A stretch of DNA of 64,000 nt from Desulfonema magnum (lineage in GTDB: Bacteria > Desulfobacterota > Desulfobacteria > Desulfobacterales > 4be13), in NCBI RefSeq assembly GCF_017377395.1, contig NZ_CP061800.1:5105633-5169632 (forward strand). Direction: 5' to 3'. The translations under genes were made by a program, and so were the position numbers. Every line of letters begins with the position of its first letter. Positions within the stretch are counted from its first letter, which is position 1. The notes under the pieces were generated by a model. The model ran no database searches. It was given only the letters and a program-made list of their open reading frames with translations, and was not told the origin of the DNA. Shown one piece after another: positions 8,156 through 18,962 of this stretch.

Positions 8156-9589
8156 ATGACAGCAAAAATTACCATTATCGGGGCAGGCCCCGGGGGATAT
8201 GTGGCAGCCATACGTGCGGCTCAGATGGGCGCGGAAGTCACTGTTATCGAAAAAGACAATGTCGGCGGAACCTGTCTGAACTGGGGATGTATTCCTTCCA
8301 AAGTGATGATGATAACAGCCGATATCATGAAAAAATTTCACAAGTCCCGGGAATTCGGTATTACCCTGGAGGGAAAGGTTTATCCTGATATGCGGGGCCT
8401 CATGGCTCGGAAGGAAAAGGTCATTCAGGATCAGGCAAAAGGGATACTCAGGCTGCTCACGCATCATAAAATTCGCTATCTGAGGGGACATGGATATATC
8501 AAAGGCCCTCATCTGGCAGCCGTGAGACAGGAAAATGGTGACATCCTTGAGGTTCCCTGGGACAGGCTGATTCTTGCCCCGGGCACCCGCCCTTCGGATA
8601 TGCCCTTGTTTCCGTATGACGGTAAAAAAATTCTCTCCAGCAATGACGCCCTGAATCTCCGGGAAATTCCTGAATCCGTACTGATTGTGGGCGGCGGTGT
8701 CATTGGGTGCGAATTTGCGTTTATTCTGAATGCCCTCGGTGCAAAAGTGACCGTGGCAGAAGCGATGTCCCGCATTCTTCCGCTGCCCTCTGTGGATGAA
8801 GACTGTTCCAAAGTACTTGGGCGGGAAATGAAAAAAAACAAGATAAAATTTTTTGTTAATCGGACCGTGGAAAAAATTGAACACAGAGGAGAAAAACGCC
8901 GCGTGACCATAGGCCCGTCTCCGTTTTCAGATAATCTTTCAGAGAAAGACAAAAAACCGCTGACTGAAGAAGCAGATAAAATACTGGTGTGCATCGGACG
9001 CAGGCCCCTTACCGCGGATATCGGACTTGAAACCCTGGGGGTGAAAACAGACAAAAAAGGATGGATTCCTGTCAGTGAAAACATGGAGACCAATGTTCCC
9101 GGTGTGTATGCCATCGGAGATGTTCTCGGGCCTTCGGGAATAATGCTTGCCCATGTGGCTTCTGCCGAAGGATCTGTTGCTGCTGAAAACGCGATGGGAA
9201 ACACGAAAAAAATGAACTATGATGTTGTTCCCGGAGCGATTTTCACCATGCCGGAAGTGGCTGACGTGGGATTAACCGAGGCTCAGGCAAAAGAAAAAGG
9301 CCGCACGGTCCGGGCAGAGAGTGTTCTTTTTCGAACTATCGGGAAAGCCCACGTAATGGGAGAAATATCAGGTCAGGCAAAAATTGTGTCAGATCCTGAA
9401 AATGGAAAAATACTGGGCGTTCATATCGTGGGACCGCACGCGGCTGACCTCATTGCCGAAGGAACCCTGGCCATACAGACGGGCTGCACCGTAAAAGAAT
9501 TGGCAGAAACCATCCACGCGCACCCCACCCTTTCGGAAGTCATTCTGGAAGCCGCTTTCAAGTCTCTGGACAAATCTTTGCACGGATAA
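8156..9589 (+). CDS. lpdA: Dihydrolipoyl dehydrogenase
   Basis: FAD-dependent E3 enzyme that reoxidises dihydrolipoamide in 2-oxoacid dehydrogenase or glycine-cleavage complexes, reducing NAD+. The 477-residue protein opens with the FAD Rossmann loop GAGPGGYVAAIRA. The redox disulfide is in GGTCLNWGCIPSK (CxxxxC, about residues 42-47). The NAD-binding loop is VGGGVIGCEFA, a second FAD contact is YAIGDV, and the dimer-interface active-site pair HxxxxE is HPTLSE near the C-terminus. No lipoyl-carrying partner genes are adjacent, so its complex is unknown from context. Symbol is family-level. Confidence 0.9.
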   Translation: MTAKITIIGAGPGGYVAAIRAAQMGAEVTVIEKDNVGGTCLNWGCIPSKVMMITADIMKKFHKSREFGITLEGKVYPDMRGLMARKEKVIQDQAKGILRLLTHHKIRYLRGHGYIKGPHLAAVRQENGDILEVPWDRLILAPGTRPSDMPLFPYDGKKILSSNDALNLREIPESVLIVGGGVIGCEFAFILNALGAKVTVAEAMSRILPLPSVDEDCSKVLGREMKKNKIKFFVNRTVEKIEHRGEKRRVTIGPSPFSDNLSEKDKKPLTEEADKILVCIGRRPLTADIGLETLGVKTDKKGWIPVSENMETNVPGVYAIGDVLGPSGIMLAHVASAEGSVAAENAMGNTKKMNYDVVPGAIFTMPEVADVGLTEAQAKEKGRTVRAESVLFRTIGKAHVMGEISGQAKIVSDPENGKILGVHIVGPHAADLIAEGTLAIQTGCTVKELAETIHAHPTLSEVILEAAFKSLDKSLHG

Positions 9590-9644
9590 CCGCTGGGTGA
9601 AAATCCGATATCAGCATCTGACAGATGAATGATCCGGGCGGGAT

Positions 9645-10487
9645 TTACGCTGAATTTCTTTTCTTGCGCCGGGCAACATAGGCTTTCACCTCTTTATCGT
9701 AGTGTTCTGCAATCTTTTGCACAGCAGAATGGGAAGCCGAAGGAATTTTTTTGTTGTCAACAGAGCCAATCGGCAGGACATCAACTGTCGTGCCTGTAAT
9801 AAAGGCCCCTTCGATTTCACTGATTTCATCAATATGAAAAGGGGCTTCGCTGATTTCCATTTTCAATGTGTTACAAATTCCGACCACATGCTCCCGGGTC
9901 ACGCCCAGTAATACAGTTCCCGAAGGCGGTGTATGGATTTTGCCTTTTTTCAGGAAAAAAATATTGGAACGGCTTCCCTCGGTGATGTATCCCCGTTCAT
10001 CCACCAACAACGCTTCATAAGCACCGGCTTTTTTTCTCGCCTTTGTGATTTTTTCCCGAAAAGATCCGCATACGATTTTTATATGCGGTTTTTTTCTTTC
10101 GCCCTGGAATAAAATGGTATGAATGCCACGGGTATAGGCATCCTGATTCGGATATTCGGGCCGGATAAAATAGATCAGAAAAAATTCTTTTTCTTCTGAC
10201 AGCGTCCAAATCAGTTTTACATTAATATCCTTACATTGATTCTTTTTCACCAGTATGGAAATTTCTTCTATGATTTCCATTTCAGTTTTGCGAATATGAA
10301 CCCCGGCTAACCCCGCGGAACGTTTCATTCGTTTTATGTGTTCTTCGGCAAACAACGGAACGCCGTCTGTAATCCGGAGTACTTCGTAAATGGACAAGCC
10401 CTTTATGCGGTCAAAAATATCCGTATTTTCAGTAGAATGTATTTTATGATTAACAATCAGGAAATCTGAGACTGCTTCTCTTTTCAT
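9645..10487 (-). CDS. Class IV PLP-dependent aminotransferase (BCAT / aminodeoxychorismate lyase type)
   Basis: Fold-type IV PLP enzyme of 280 residues. The family includes branched-chain aminotransferases, D-amino acid aminotransferases and 4-amino-4-deoxychorismate lyase; the substrate cannot be settled from sequence alone. Visible family features are an N-terminal SIYEVLRITDGVPLFAEEHI segment, a lysine-rich stretch before AGAYEALLVDERGYITEG (the PLP lysine is expected here) and the cofactor-binding TEGSRSNIFF. The VLLGVTREHVV motif, contacting phosphate, lies near residue 200. Convergent with lpdA; only about 55 bases separate their 3' ends. The ATG follows AGGAGAAG. Confidence 0.83.
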   Translation of the reverse strand: MKREAVSDFLIVNHKIHSTENTDIFDRIKGLSIYEVLRITDGVPLFAEEHIKRMKRSAGLAGVHIRKTEMEIIEEISILVKKNQCKDINVKLIWTLSEEKEFFLIYFIRPEYPNQDAYTRGIHTILFQGERKKPHIKIVCGSFREKITKARKKAGAYEALLVDERGYITEGSRSNIFFLKKGKIHTPPSGTVLLGVTREHVVGICNTLKMEISEAPFHIDEISEIEGAFITGTTVDVLPIGSVDNKKIPSASHSAVQKIAEHYDKEVKAYVARRKKRNSA

Positions 10488-11223
10488 TTCTTCTCCTGGT
10501 AAACAAAAGGGCGTATCCGCCGACCTGAGGGAATCAATTTACGTTCCCCAAACTCATAAACAGATGCGCCCGTAAACAGATTTTAAAGTGATATGCAGCA
10601 GATTGAAAATCCCCTGGCCCGTTTTTCCTGCCGGACTGACAAACCGCCGGATATGCTTGGCATTTCCTAATCCCAAGCAGGCTGACAACAAGATTTCCAA
10701 CCAATTTTTGATTTACTGATATAGAGTAAATGATTTCGTTTGTACACAGTTAAATTAATCCGATTTAACAGACTCCGGAAAAAATATCAGATATTGTATT
10801 GCCAATCTGAAAAGACTTTATAAAAACCAACTGAATTAAAAACAGATATTGAAAACAGTACGGAATTTTCAGGAATAAAACCGGGGAAGACGGAAGAGCG
10901 TGTGATTCACTTAAACGGTTATAATCCGATCATCACAACGAATGGTGAAAGTTTCTGATTATAACGGATTTAGGGGAGGCCGGCAATATGACAACGGATT
11001 CAGGGGATGAAACGGATAGTACCGGCCGGTATGACAGCGGTTCCCCGAAGGGTGTTTCCGATCCGGAAAGCCCTATCCCTTATCCCGGCAGGCAGCCCGT
11101 AATCCGGTGCCGCGGGAAGCCGATCTGAAAAGTCATATCCGTTTCATCCTTTTTATCCGCTGTCATATTCACGGCCGGAGCCTCCCCAAAATCCGTTATA
11201 ATCAGCACCTTTTTCATATAAAA
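10488..11223. other. Intergenic region with an inverted-repeat-bounded element (10955-11205)
   Basis: No gene is supported. At 10955-10983 is CTGATTATAACGGATTTAGG followed by GGAGGCCGG; its near-exact inverse is at 11174-11205, enclosing 190 bases of sequence without a transposase. Single or paired copies of the same terminus occur at 28206-28231 and 49116-49395. Part of 10600-10900 is AT-rich with no other structure recognised. Confidence 0.65.
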
Positions 11224-11775
11224 CTAATGGAAAGTGTAATAGCTGATAATTTTGTCAAAAGCCTCTCCGAAGTTTTCGGAACAAAACTCAGCGCCAATAT
11301 AACAGCCTGAAATATTTCTTATCACAGCTTTTTTTTTAATCAATGACCTGTGTTCATCATCCAACTGAAATGCTACAAAGAGCATGTCTCCGATTTTCAG
11401 TTCCCCTTCTTTTTCGACTTTTAATCTCAGGCCCCCGCGCGACAGGTCTTTTACGACCATTAATTTTTTGAGGTTTTTTTTCCCAAGGGTATAACATCCT
11501 GGCAAATTTACTTTTTTTCGATGAAATCTTCTTCTTTCCAAAAGAAAGGTCTGAGAATGTCCGCATTTGCACCGATTTGTTATTCTGACCACTTCGCTTG
11601 TATTTTCAAACCAGAGAATATTCAGCATTTTTGTCCGCTTGCATTTTGAGCATACGCATACTGCTGTGTTATTATTGTTTATAAAAACTCTTTGTTCTGT
11701 CATTTTGATTCGGTGCTGCTGACGGACATTTTCAGAATATCTCAGCCCTTGTAACCTATAAATATTAATGATCAA
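11224..11775 (-). CDS. PilZ-domain protein with N-terminal Cys cluster
   Basis: Probable cyclic-di-GMP receptor. The C-terminal half (about residues 80-180) shows the two PilZ binding elements: an arginine-rich RRRFHRKK start and DLSRGGLRL (the D/NxSxxG motif), followed by the beta-barrel strand GAEF. The N-terminal part has CSKC and CKCG pairs about 30 residues apart, suggesting a small zinc-ribbon. The listed start is TTG with GGAG seven bases upstream; an ATG 24 codons later (11703) has no good ribosome site. Stands alone, so its output is unknown. Confidence 0.78.
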   Translation of the reverse strand: MIINIYRLQGLRYSENVRQQHRIKMTEQRVFINNNNTAVCVCSKCKRTKMLNILWFENTSEVVRITNRCKCGHSQTFLLERRRFHRKKVNLPGCYTLGKKNLKKLMVVKDLSRGGLRLKVEKEGELKIGDMLFVAFQLDDEHRSLIKKKAVIRNISGCYIGAEFCSENFGEAFDKIISYYTFH

Positions 11776-12309
11776 TATTTTCTCCGTTCACTGATATTCT
11801 GATATCCGGACATAGATTTCCCTGATACCCGAAAAATCGAAATTCACCCCTGAGAGGAATAAAAACGGGGTCAGCAGATCAAAAAATTTTCGGACTGTGC
11901 GCGGTGCGGCAAAAAAATCCGGCTTTTTTTTTCAGGACGGGGTGATCTGCCCCACCGGAAAAACCCGTTTGTTTCCGGCCGGAGAGGCAATTCGTCCGGA
12001 AAAAGAACGGGTTTCCTCGCTCTCTCCCTACAAGTCCGGAAACTTTTCAATCTGCTGATAATAACCAACTCGGGCATTCCTGAATAAAAAGCGGAGCGAG
12101 CATCTGAAAGCACATATCCCGAAGTTCACCTTAATTACTTATTTCATGAAATAAAGGAATAAATCAATGGGGCAGCGAGAGTATTCAAAGGGAGAAAATT
12201 TCTACTTATTACTTATATTATAGAAGAAAAAGAATAAACTCGCAGAGCAGGGGCGTATTCAAGGGAAAAAATCCGGTTTTTATAAAAAAAATTTCAGAGA
12301 TTAATCAGG
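11776..12309. other. Intergenic region, palindrome-rich, no gene seen
   Basis: A GC-rich stretch at about 11862-12060 (GGGGTCAGCAGATC ... CCGGAAACTTTTC, with AAAACCCG palindromic pieces) resembles 41690-41880 in composition and in its GGAAACTTTT(C)GATCTGCTG end, so it may be another dispersed repeat. 12120-12309 is AT-rich, with two similar GAGAAAATTTC/GGAAAAAATCC direct segments. No coding signal. Confidence 0.5.
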
Positions 12310-12840
12310 ATGATGGCCAGTGAACTGTATCTGAAAAGCAAACTGGGGAAGGAAAACATATTCTGGTCTGATGTGGAACTGTCCCGGGTTCTGTGGACAA
12401 CCGAGGAAACCAGAGCCGAAACCCGAAACATTACCGGTTACATCGGAGATAGCCGTAACATCCTGATTGCAAATGACAAATATGAAAATCGGCATTTTTT
12501 AAAAGACATGCTTTTACCACCAGGTTTTTGAAATCTCAGAGGCATATGACGGTCGCGGCGCACTGGACAACGTTGTGGAATTCCATCCGGATCTGATTCT
12601 GATGGATCCGGTGATGCTGGTTACGGATGGTTTTAAAGCAACAGAACTCATCCGGCAAATACCTGCTATCAGTGATGTGATTGTAATTTCAGTTTCAGCA
12701 AGTGTGTCTGAGAAAGTCAGAAAGAAAAGACAGTTCCTGAAGTTACTTTGTTCGAAGAAAAATTTTATTATCTTGCAGAAAAACTTATGATAAAGGAAAT
12801 CAGACAATTTATTACGCAATATACGGAGGGAGAGAGATGA
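12310..12840 (+). pseudogene. Degraded receiver-domain (response regulator) gene
   Basis: Three reading-frame segments together spell one receiver protein. The first (12310 to about 12520) contains ILIANDKYENRHFLKDMLLP, a receiver beta1-alpha1. After a frameshift near 12520 the next gives FEISEAYDGRGALDNVV and HPDLILMDPVM with GFKATELIR, where LILMD carries the phospho-acceptor. A second shift near 12735 leads to EEKFYYLAEKL and a stop at 12838-12840. The stretch before the receiver motif, about 50 residues, has a kinase-effector look but is not recognised. It stands convergent with the split hybrid kinase gene, a plausible former partner. Two frameshifts make sequencing error less likely than decay. 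Confidence 0.7.
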
Positions 12841-12873
12841 ATGCCAAAAAATGTCAAAACACAATATTTCCCC

Positions 12874-15800
12874 TTACAAGGATATCTCCAGCCTGAGAGC
12901 GATATTACTGAGCGTTTTCTGTGCGCCTTTAAAATCAAAAATATCTATTTGTTCCTGAATCTGCTGTATCTCCTTATCAACCCCCCGGTTGAGCAAATGT
13001 TTTTTCACGGATTCTATATGGCTTTCGGCTTCCACACGATTTTTACTAATAAGATCGGATAACTCTGTCAGAATCGGTTGAATCTCAGACGGGCTTAATA
13101 TGTTATCTTTGTCGTGTATATCAGATTGTTCAGCGATATTAGCTTCCGGAATATCTTCGAGACTTCGGACAGATTTCAGTATCTGTTCCATGGCCTGTTC
13201 CAGCTTTCTGATCTTCGGATCAAAATCAGTCAGCGCGTTTTTTTTTATGCTATGCTCAAGTTCCTGGGCTGCCTGTTGCAATTGTGTCGCGGAAAGATTC
13301 CCAGCGATCCCTTTAATTGTATGAACCTGGACGCGGGCATCCTCCATCTCCATATTGATAAGGAGGTTTTTTATCTCAGTTGCGATGCCTGCGTAATTTT
13401 TAGCCAACTCTTTGACAAGTTTTATAAAAATATTTTCTTTTCCCCCTAATCGCCGCAATGCCGTGTCCACGTCAAACGCCTTGTTTAATTCAGGACTGAC
13501 AAATGGTAATTGAAAGCCTTTTTTTTGCTTGGCTGTGATGACCTCCTGAGCTTCTTCGTTTTTGTCCGGGGCTTCGCACGCTGAACATTCGGGTTTGTTT
13601 GTTATCCATCTTGCCATTGTTGCGAAAAGCGATTCAGGATCAATGGGTTTGGTAATATAATCATCCATACCTGCTTCCAGACATTTTTCCCGGTCCCCCT
13701 GCATCGCGTGGGCAGTCATGGCGATAATCGGAATTCGGAATTTATGATTTTCCTGGTTTTGTATTTCATTCTCTGTTTTCCGAATTGACCTTGTGGCCTC
13801 ATAACCGTCCATCTCAGGCATCTGCACATCCATGAGTACAACATCATAAGGAAAGGGAATTTGTTCAGATGTTGAATGTCGCCTCACCTTGCAGAACGGA
13901 TCGAATTTTGAGCATATCGCGTCAACCGCTTCTTTCCCGTTATTTACTGTTTCCACAATAATTTCAGAGTCACGCAATATCTCCATAGCCACCTGCTGAT
14001 TGATGGGATTGTCTTCTGCCAGGAGAACCCGCGCTCCCCTGACACATTCCATTGCATAAGGTTCATTGGTCACGTACTGATCCTTTTCAAATAGGTTCTC
14101 AGCTTTCATCTCAAAAACTTGCATGATTGTATCAAATAACAAGGATATTTTTACAGGTTTGGTCAGAAATGCCTTTATATTTGTCATTTCAGCACATGGT
14201 ATATCTTCTTCCTGACCAAAGGCAGTCATTATGATAATCGGAATCCGTGTTCCGTTTTCCTGGATTCGAATCGCTTTTATTGTCTCAATTCCGTCCATTT
14301 CCCCCGGCATCTTCCAGTCAATGAATAGCAGGTTATATGAATTCCCATTGCGAGTCTGCTGTAATTCCTCCAGTACTTGTCTGCCCGAACTTACTGATGA
14401 GACGGTAAAACCAAAAGTTGTCAGTGCGTCCTCCAAAAATTCCCGAAATGTTTCGTTGTCGTCCGCTATAAGGATTCTCTTATCCCGGAGGTCCGGGGGG
14501 ATAACAAACCGCTGCTCCGTGTCTTCCGGACGGACCGAGAATTTTGCTGTGAAATAAAAACAGCTGCCGTCCCCGGGATTGCTCTCTATCCAGATATCTC
14601 CCCCCATCATTTCCACCAGCCATTTACAGATGGTCAGCCCCAGACCTGTGCCGCCATATTCCCGGGTGGTGGACCCGTCAGCCTGGGTAAAAGGGGTGAA
14701 CAGTTTCGATATCTGTTCTCCGGGGATTCCGATGCCAGTATCTCTGACTGAAAATCTGAGCATCACTTTTTCTTCAATTCTCAGAGAATTGTTGTCACCT
14801 GCCCTTTCCTGGTCACAGCGTTCCACATTGATGAGGATTTCCCCCTCATCTGTGAACTTAACTGCATTGTTTGTCAGATTGATGAGAACCTGCCCGAGAC
14901 GAAGTGAATCCCCGATCAGCGAGCAAGGCACATTTTGGTCAATGGAAATGATCATTTCAATTTTCTTTTCAGCAGCCTTGCTGGAAAACATATCAGACAG
15001 GTTATCCATCACATCATGTAACTGAAAATCAACAGACTCCAAATCCAATTTACCGGCCTCGATCTTGGAGTAATCTAAAATGTCATTGATGATGCCGAGG
15101 AGAACCCGGGCCGAAGTTCCTATTTTTTCAAGATAATCAAACTGTTTATCTGTCATATCTGTTTTTAGGGCCAGATTTGTCAGTCCCATAATGGCATTCA
15201 TCGGTGTCCTGATTTCGTGGCTCATATTGGCAAGAAACTGACTTTTGGACTGGGTGGCGGCTTCGGCCTTTTCCTTGGCAACCTGAAGCTCTTCGGTGCG
15301 CAGGTCCACCAAATCCTCCAGATGTTCCTTATACGCGATTAACTCTGCCTGGGTCCGCTTGATATCTGTAATGTCCCTCATAACACCCACCAGCGTTTTC
15401 TTTCCTGTTGCGGGATGTTTAAACAAAGCTCTCTTGGTGGATATGGTGCGCAATTCATCAGACGAATCTGTGAATTTTTCCTCATGCACATTCTCAATAT
15501 TTGTGGTAAAAACTGCGTCATCTTTTTCCCAGAAAGTGTCTGCCTGCTCCTCAGAGAAAAAATCGTAATCTGTTTTTCCCAAAAGTTCCTCTTTGGGAAA
15601 TCCCACGAAATCGCAATATGCGTCATTCAATATGATCCATCGGTGGTGTTCATCTTTTACAAAAATAGGGTCAGGAACGGAATTAAGGATATTGTTAAGA
15701 AAATCTCTGGATTTTTCCAGTTCGTCAGCGAACCGCTTTCGCTCTGTAATATCATGAGAAACCACCCCGACATGAGTGACTTCACCCTCCTCATTAAAAT

Positions 15801-16733
15801 AGGGAGAATAAATCACCTGGTAATATCCAAGGCCCCGTCCGTGGAAATTAAACCAGTTTTCATATCTGGATTCCTTTCCTGCAAAGCACCGATCCACATT
15901 TTGCTTAATGCTTTTTTCGAAAATTTCATGGCCCCAGACTTCCGCCACCGTATTTCCCACGATTTTTTCCCGTGTCTTGTTATAAACATTACAATAGGCT
16001 TTGTTCACAGCCTCATATACATAATGTTTATTAATCATTGTCATCAGATCCTTGGACGCATCGGCGATAAATTCAAACTTGCGCGAAGCCTCCTGGGCCT
16101 GCTTACTCGCAGTAATATCCTGAATGTGAGCAATGAGGTGTTCAATGGAATTGTCATCCCGGCTGACCCGTGTCATAGAAATAATGGTAAAGACAATTTC
16201 ACCGTCCTTACGAATGAACCGTTTTTCCATGGAATAGCTGTCAATTTCACCTCGGATAAGACGGTTGAATTCAATGATATCCGGCTCAAGGTCTTCGGGA
16301 TAGGTCAGCGTTGTCCAGGTTTTTCCCAGGAGTTCCTCATGTGTATAGCCAAGAATCTCGCAGAGCCGGTTATTCACATGAATCCATCCTTTGTCAGGAG
16401 AAAGAATAGCCATCCCCCCAGATTCAGTTCAAAATATTTTTGAAACAGTTTTTCACTTTCCCGTAATGCTATTTCCATTTGGATATGTTCGTGAATCTGC
16501 TCTTTCAGTTCCTCATTTAACTGAGACAGTTCAGCAGTCCGTTCGAGAACCTTTTGTTCTAATAATGCGGTCATAAGCTGATAACGCCGCTGCTGCATTA
16601 TTATTAAAATAAGGATCACAAACAACAACCCAATAATAACCCCTTCTTTATACCACACATTGTGGGTAAATATCCCCCATAATAAAACAGAGGCGAGGGC
16701 GAAAGCAGAAAACAGTGTCCAAAATCGTTTCAT
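12874..16733 (-). CDS. Hybrid sensor histidine kinase (TM-PAS3-HisKA-HATPase-REC-REC-HPt), split by one frameshift
   Basis: Two overlapping frames form one protein of about 1285 residues. The first (16733 down to about 16412) has two membrane helices (about 5-20 and 30-48), a coiled coil and the start of a PAS domain, ending ELNLGG. The second continues MAILSPDKGW to 12874. The junction is a run of six Gs; a seventh would restore the frame. Counting from 16413, three PAS domains span about 1-365, with phospho-His399 in MSHEIRTPM and ATPase motifs NLTNNAVKFT and GGTGLGLTI. Receivers have Asp699 (FIDWKMPG) and Asp862 (LMDVQMPE), and an HPt domain has His1031 (VHTIKG). A multistep phosphorelay is expected; the output regulator is unknown, perhaps the decayed receiver nearby. 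Confidence 0.82.
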
Positions 16734-16940
16734 AGATGACTCCTAGACTTGAAATTTGAAATTTGAAACGACGTTTTTCCGTCATAACCGGAGGAACTGA
16801 AACTTAACCTTCTGATATAATATTATTACTCGATGTTCAAATTTCTTCTGTCATTCTGTTCGACTGAGACTTGGGCGAAAGCAGGAATCCGTTTTTGGCC
16901 GATGCGGTGTTTTTGGGAGCAGCGGATTCCAGCCTTCATT
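16734..16940. repeat. Intergenic repeat of the GCGAAAGCAGGAATC family
   Basis: At about 16868-16945, GCGAAAGCAGGAATCCG followed by GCCGATGCGGTGTTTTTGGG and GGATTCC matches the element at 37119-37205. Nearby 16748-16770 is a short GAAATTTGAAATTT run. This lies between the two hybrid-kinase genes, before the stop of the second. Confidence 0.6.
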
Positions 16941-18962
16941 TTATCCGCTATGATTCACATATTCGGAGGCCAGGACAACCAGTTTTTCAAACTCCTCTTC
17001 CAGCTTATAAATAAGCGAACGGGCCTTGTCTGATTCGTTGTTTTTTCCTGAAATTTCAATTTGATATGCAATTTCACACAGTTTGTTTGCAGAAATAGTG
17101 GCGCACATTCCTTTGATGCTGTGTCCCTGCATTCTTATTTCTTCAGAATTATTTTTATCCAGGGCGCCCCTTAATTTTTCAATGTAAATCGGAATTTCCT
17201 GAAAAGCCATCGTCAGGATATCTTTGAAAAGTGATTCATTTCCTTCCACACGCTTCAGCAATTCGGCCCTGTCAAAAGTAATTTTATCTTCAGCTACTTG
17301 CGGTCGGACAGGGGAGGAGTCTGACACATCTTTTTTTAAAATCCATTTTTCAATAATATCAATAAGCCTGTCAGTTTTTATGGGTTTGGATATATAATCA
17401 TTCATTCCCGCCTCAATACAGCGTTCCCTGTCTTCCTTCATGGCATGAGCAGTTATAGCGATGATGGGAATCTCATGACTGATCACTCCTGATTGCGGAT
17501 CACGAATTTTTTTTGTCGCCTCCATGCCGTCCATTTCCGGCATCTGAACATCCATAAAAACAATATCGTAGGGATGTTTTTTAAGAATTTCAAGAGCTTC
17601 CAAACCATTGCCTGCAATATCCGCATAGAACCCCAGTTTATTCAGAATTGCCTGAGCCACAATTTGGTTGATCTCATTGTCTTCCACAAGCAGAATGCGG
17701 ATAGTTTTTTTCAACTCATCGGAGATAGGATATTTTTTTATGGTGAAATCGGTCTGTTTATCCTCTTTAACAGCATTATCGGGGCTGTTGTCTCCTTTTT
17801 CCAAAAAAGCCGTAAACCAGAATCTGCTTCCTTTGCCGGCTTCACTTTCCACGCCGATTTCGCCTCCCATCAGCTCTGTCAGTTGCTTGGAGATAGCCAG
17901 CCCCAGTCCTGTTCCGCCGTATTTTCGGGACATTGAGGCATCTGCCTGGGAAAAGGATTTAAAAAGACGCCCCATGCGATCTTTCGGAATACCAATACCC
18001 GTATCTGCCACTGAAAAGCGTATCATGGCATGAGTATCGCTGTCTTTTTCCAAAGAAATATGGACGCTCACATTTCCTTTTTCCGTAAATTTTATCGCAT
18101 TGTTCACAAGGTTGATGAGTATCTGACCCAGGCGCTCGGCATCCCCGATAAGCATCAGGGGAACATCATGATGAATAAGGCAGTCCAGTCTGAGCCCTTT
18201 TTCCGCTGCCTTTGGTTTCAGCATACGGACCACATTTCTGGTCATATTTTCGAGGTTAAAATCAAAAATTTCCAGATCAAGCTTTCCTGCCTCAATTTTG
18301 GAAAAATCAAGAATATTATTAATGAGAGAAAGGAGCAGTTTTGAGGAAGAATGAATGACTTCGGTCTGATATTGCTGTTCCTTACTGAGATTTGTATCAA
18401 GCAGGAGTCCTGTCATGCCGAGGATGGCATTCATGGGGGTGCGGATTTCATGGCTCATGTGGGCCAGAAATTCGCTTTTGGCCCTGCTGGCGTTTTCTGC
18501 TGCTTCTTTGGCCTTTTTCAATTCAGCTTCGGCTCGTTCCAGGCGATAATACGCCAGACTGAGTTCTCTGCCTTCCTGTATGAAGAACTGTTTTTCTCCG
18601 TAAGAAGAGCGGGCCAGCTCAATCAGCAGTATCTTTTTCTTGTCTAAGGAAACAGCGACGGCCTCAAGTGCGCAGTCATTCCCCTCCGAATCTGTTTCAA
18701 GCCACGGCCCCGAATTCAGTCTTCCCCTGGTTTCCGTTGCCCAGAATTCTTCCGCGTCAATCAGGAAATTTTCAAGAAAAGGGAATTTCTCCTGAGGTCT
18801 GAATTCCTCATTCTCGGCCTCGATTTCCGGAAAAAATCGCTTCAGCCAATCCGGAAAATCCCCCAACAACTGAAACACTCCCCCGTCTCTGTGTTTCATC
18901 GCTATTATATCCAGAATATCAAAAATTTCACACAAAATTGACTCCATATTCACCAAACACAT
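16941..18962 (-). CDS. Soluble hybrid histidine kinase (N-terminal shared sensor, HisKA, HATPase, REC, HPt)
   Basis: The 673-residue protein has no membrane helix. Residues 1-125 form a domain shared with the phosphatase encoded just upstream (both have FRPxExxPFLENFLIDAE and a SLAYxRLExAEAELKKxKEAAE helix). Then come HisKA (His171 in MSHEIRTPM), an ATPase with NLVNNAIKFT and GGTGLGLAI, a receiver with Asp471 (FMDVQMPE) and an HPt domain with His614 (GHSIKGM). The N-terminus may be at an inner ATG, 18947, which aligns better with the neighbour. It overlaps the phosphatase stop by 13 bases, so translation is probably coupled. It likely acts in the same pathway as the cyclase, GTPase and OmpA protein upstream. 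Confidence 0.88.
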   Translation of the reverse strand: MCLVNMESILCEIFDILDIIAMKHRDGGVFQLLGDFPDWLKRFFPEIEAENEEFRPQEKFPFLENFLIDAEEFWATETRGRLNSGPWLETDSEGNDCALEAVAVSLDKKKILLIELARSSYGEKQFFIQEGRELSLAYYRLERAEAELKKAKEAAENASRAKSEFLAHMSHEIRTPMNAILGMTGLLLDTNLSKEQQYQTEVIHSSSKLLLSLINNILDFSKIEAGKLDLEIFDFNLENMTRNVVRMLKPKAAEKGLRLDCLIHHDVPLMLIGDAERLGQILINLVNNAIKFTEKGNVSVHISLEKDSDTHAMIRFSVADTGIGIPKDRMGRLFKSFSQADASMSRKYGGTGLGLAISKQLTELMGGEIGVESEAGKGSRFWFTAFLEKGDNSPDNAVKEDKQTDFTIKKYPISDELKKTIRILLVEDNEINQIVAQAILNKLGFYADIAGNGLEALEILKKHPYDIVFMDVQMPEMDGMEATKKIRDPQSGVISHEIPIIAITAHAMKEDRERCIEAGMNDYISKPIKTDRLIDIIEKWILKKDVSDSSPVRPQVAEDKITFDRAELLKRVEGNESLFKDILTMAFQEIPIYIEKLRGALDKNNSEEIRMQGHSIKGMCATISANKLCEIAYQIEISGKNNESDKARSLIYKLEEEFEKLVVLASEYVNHSG

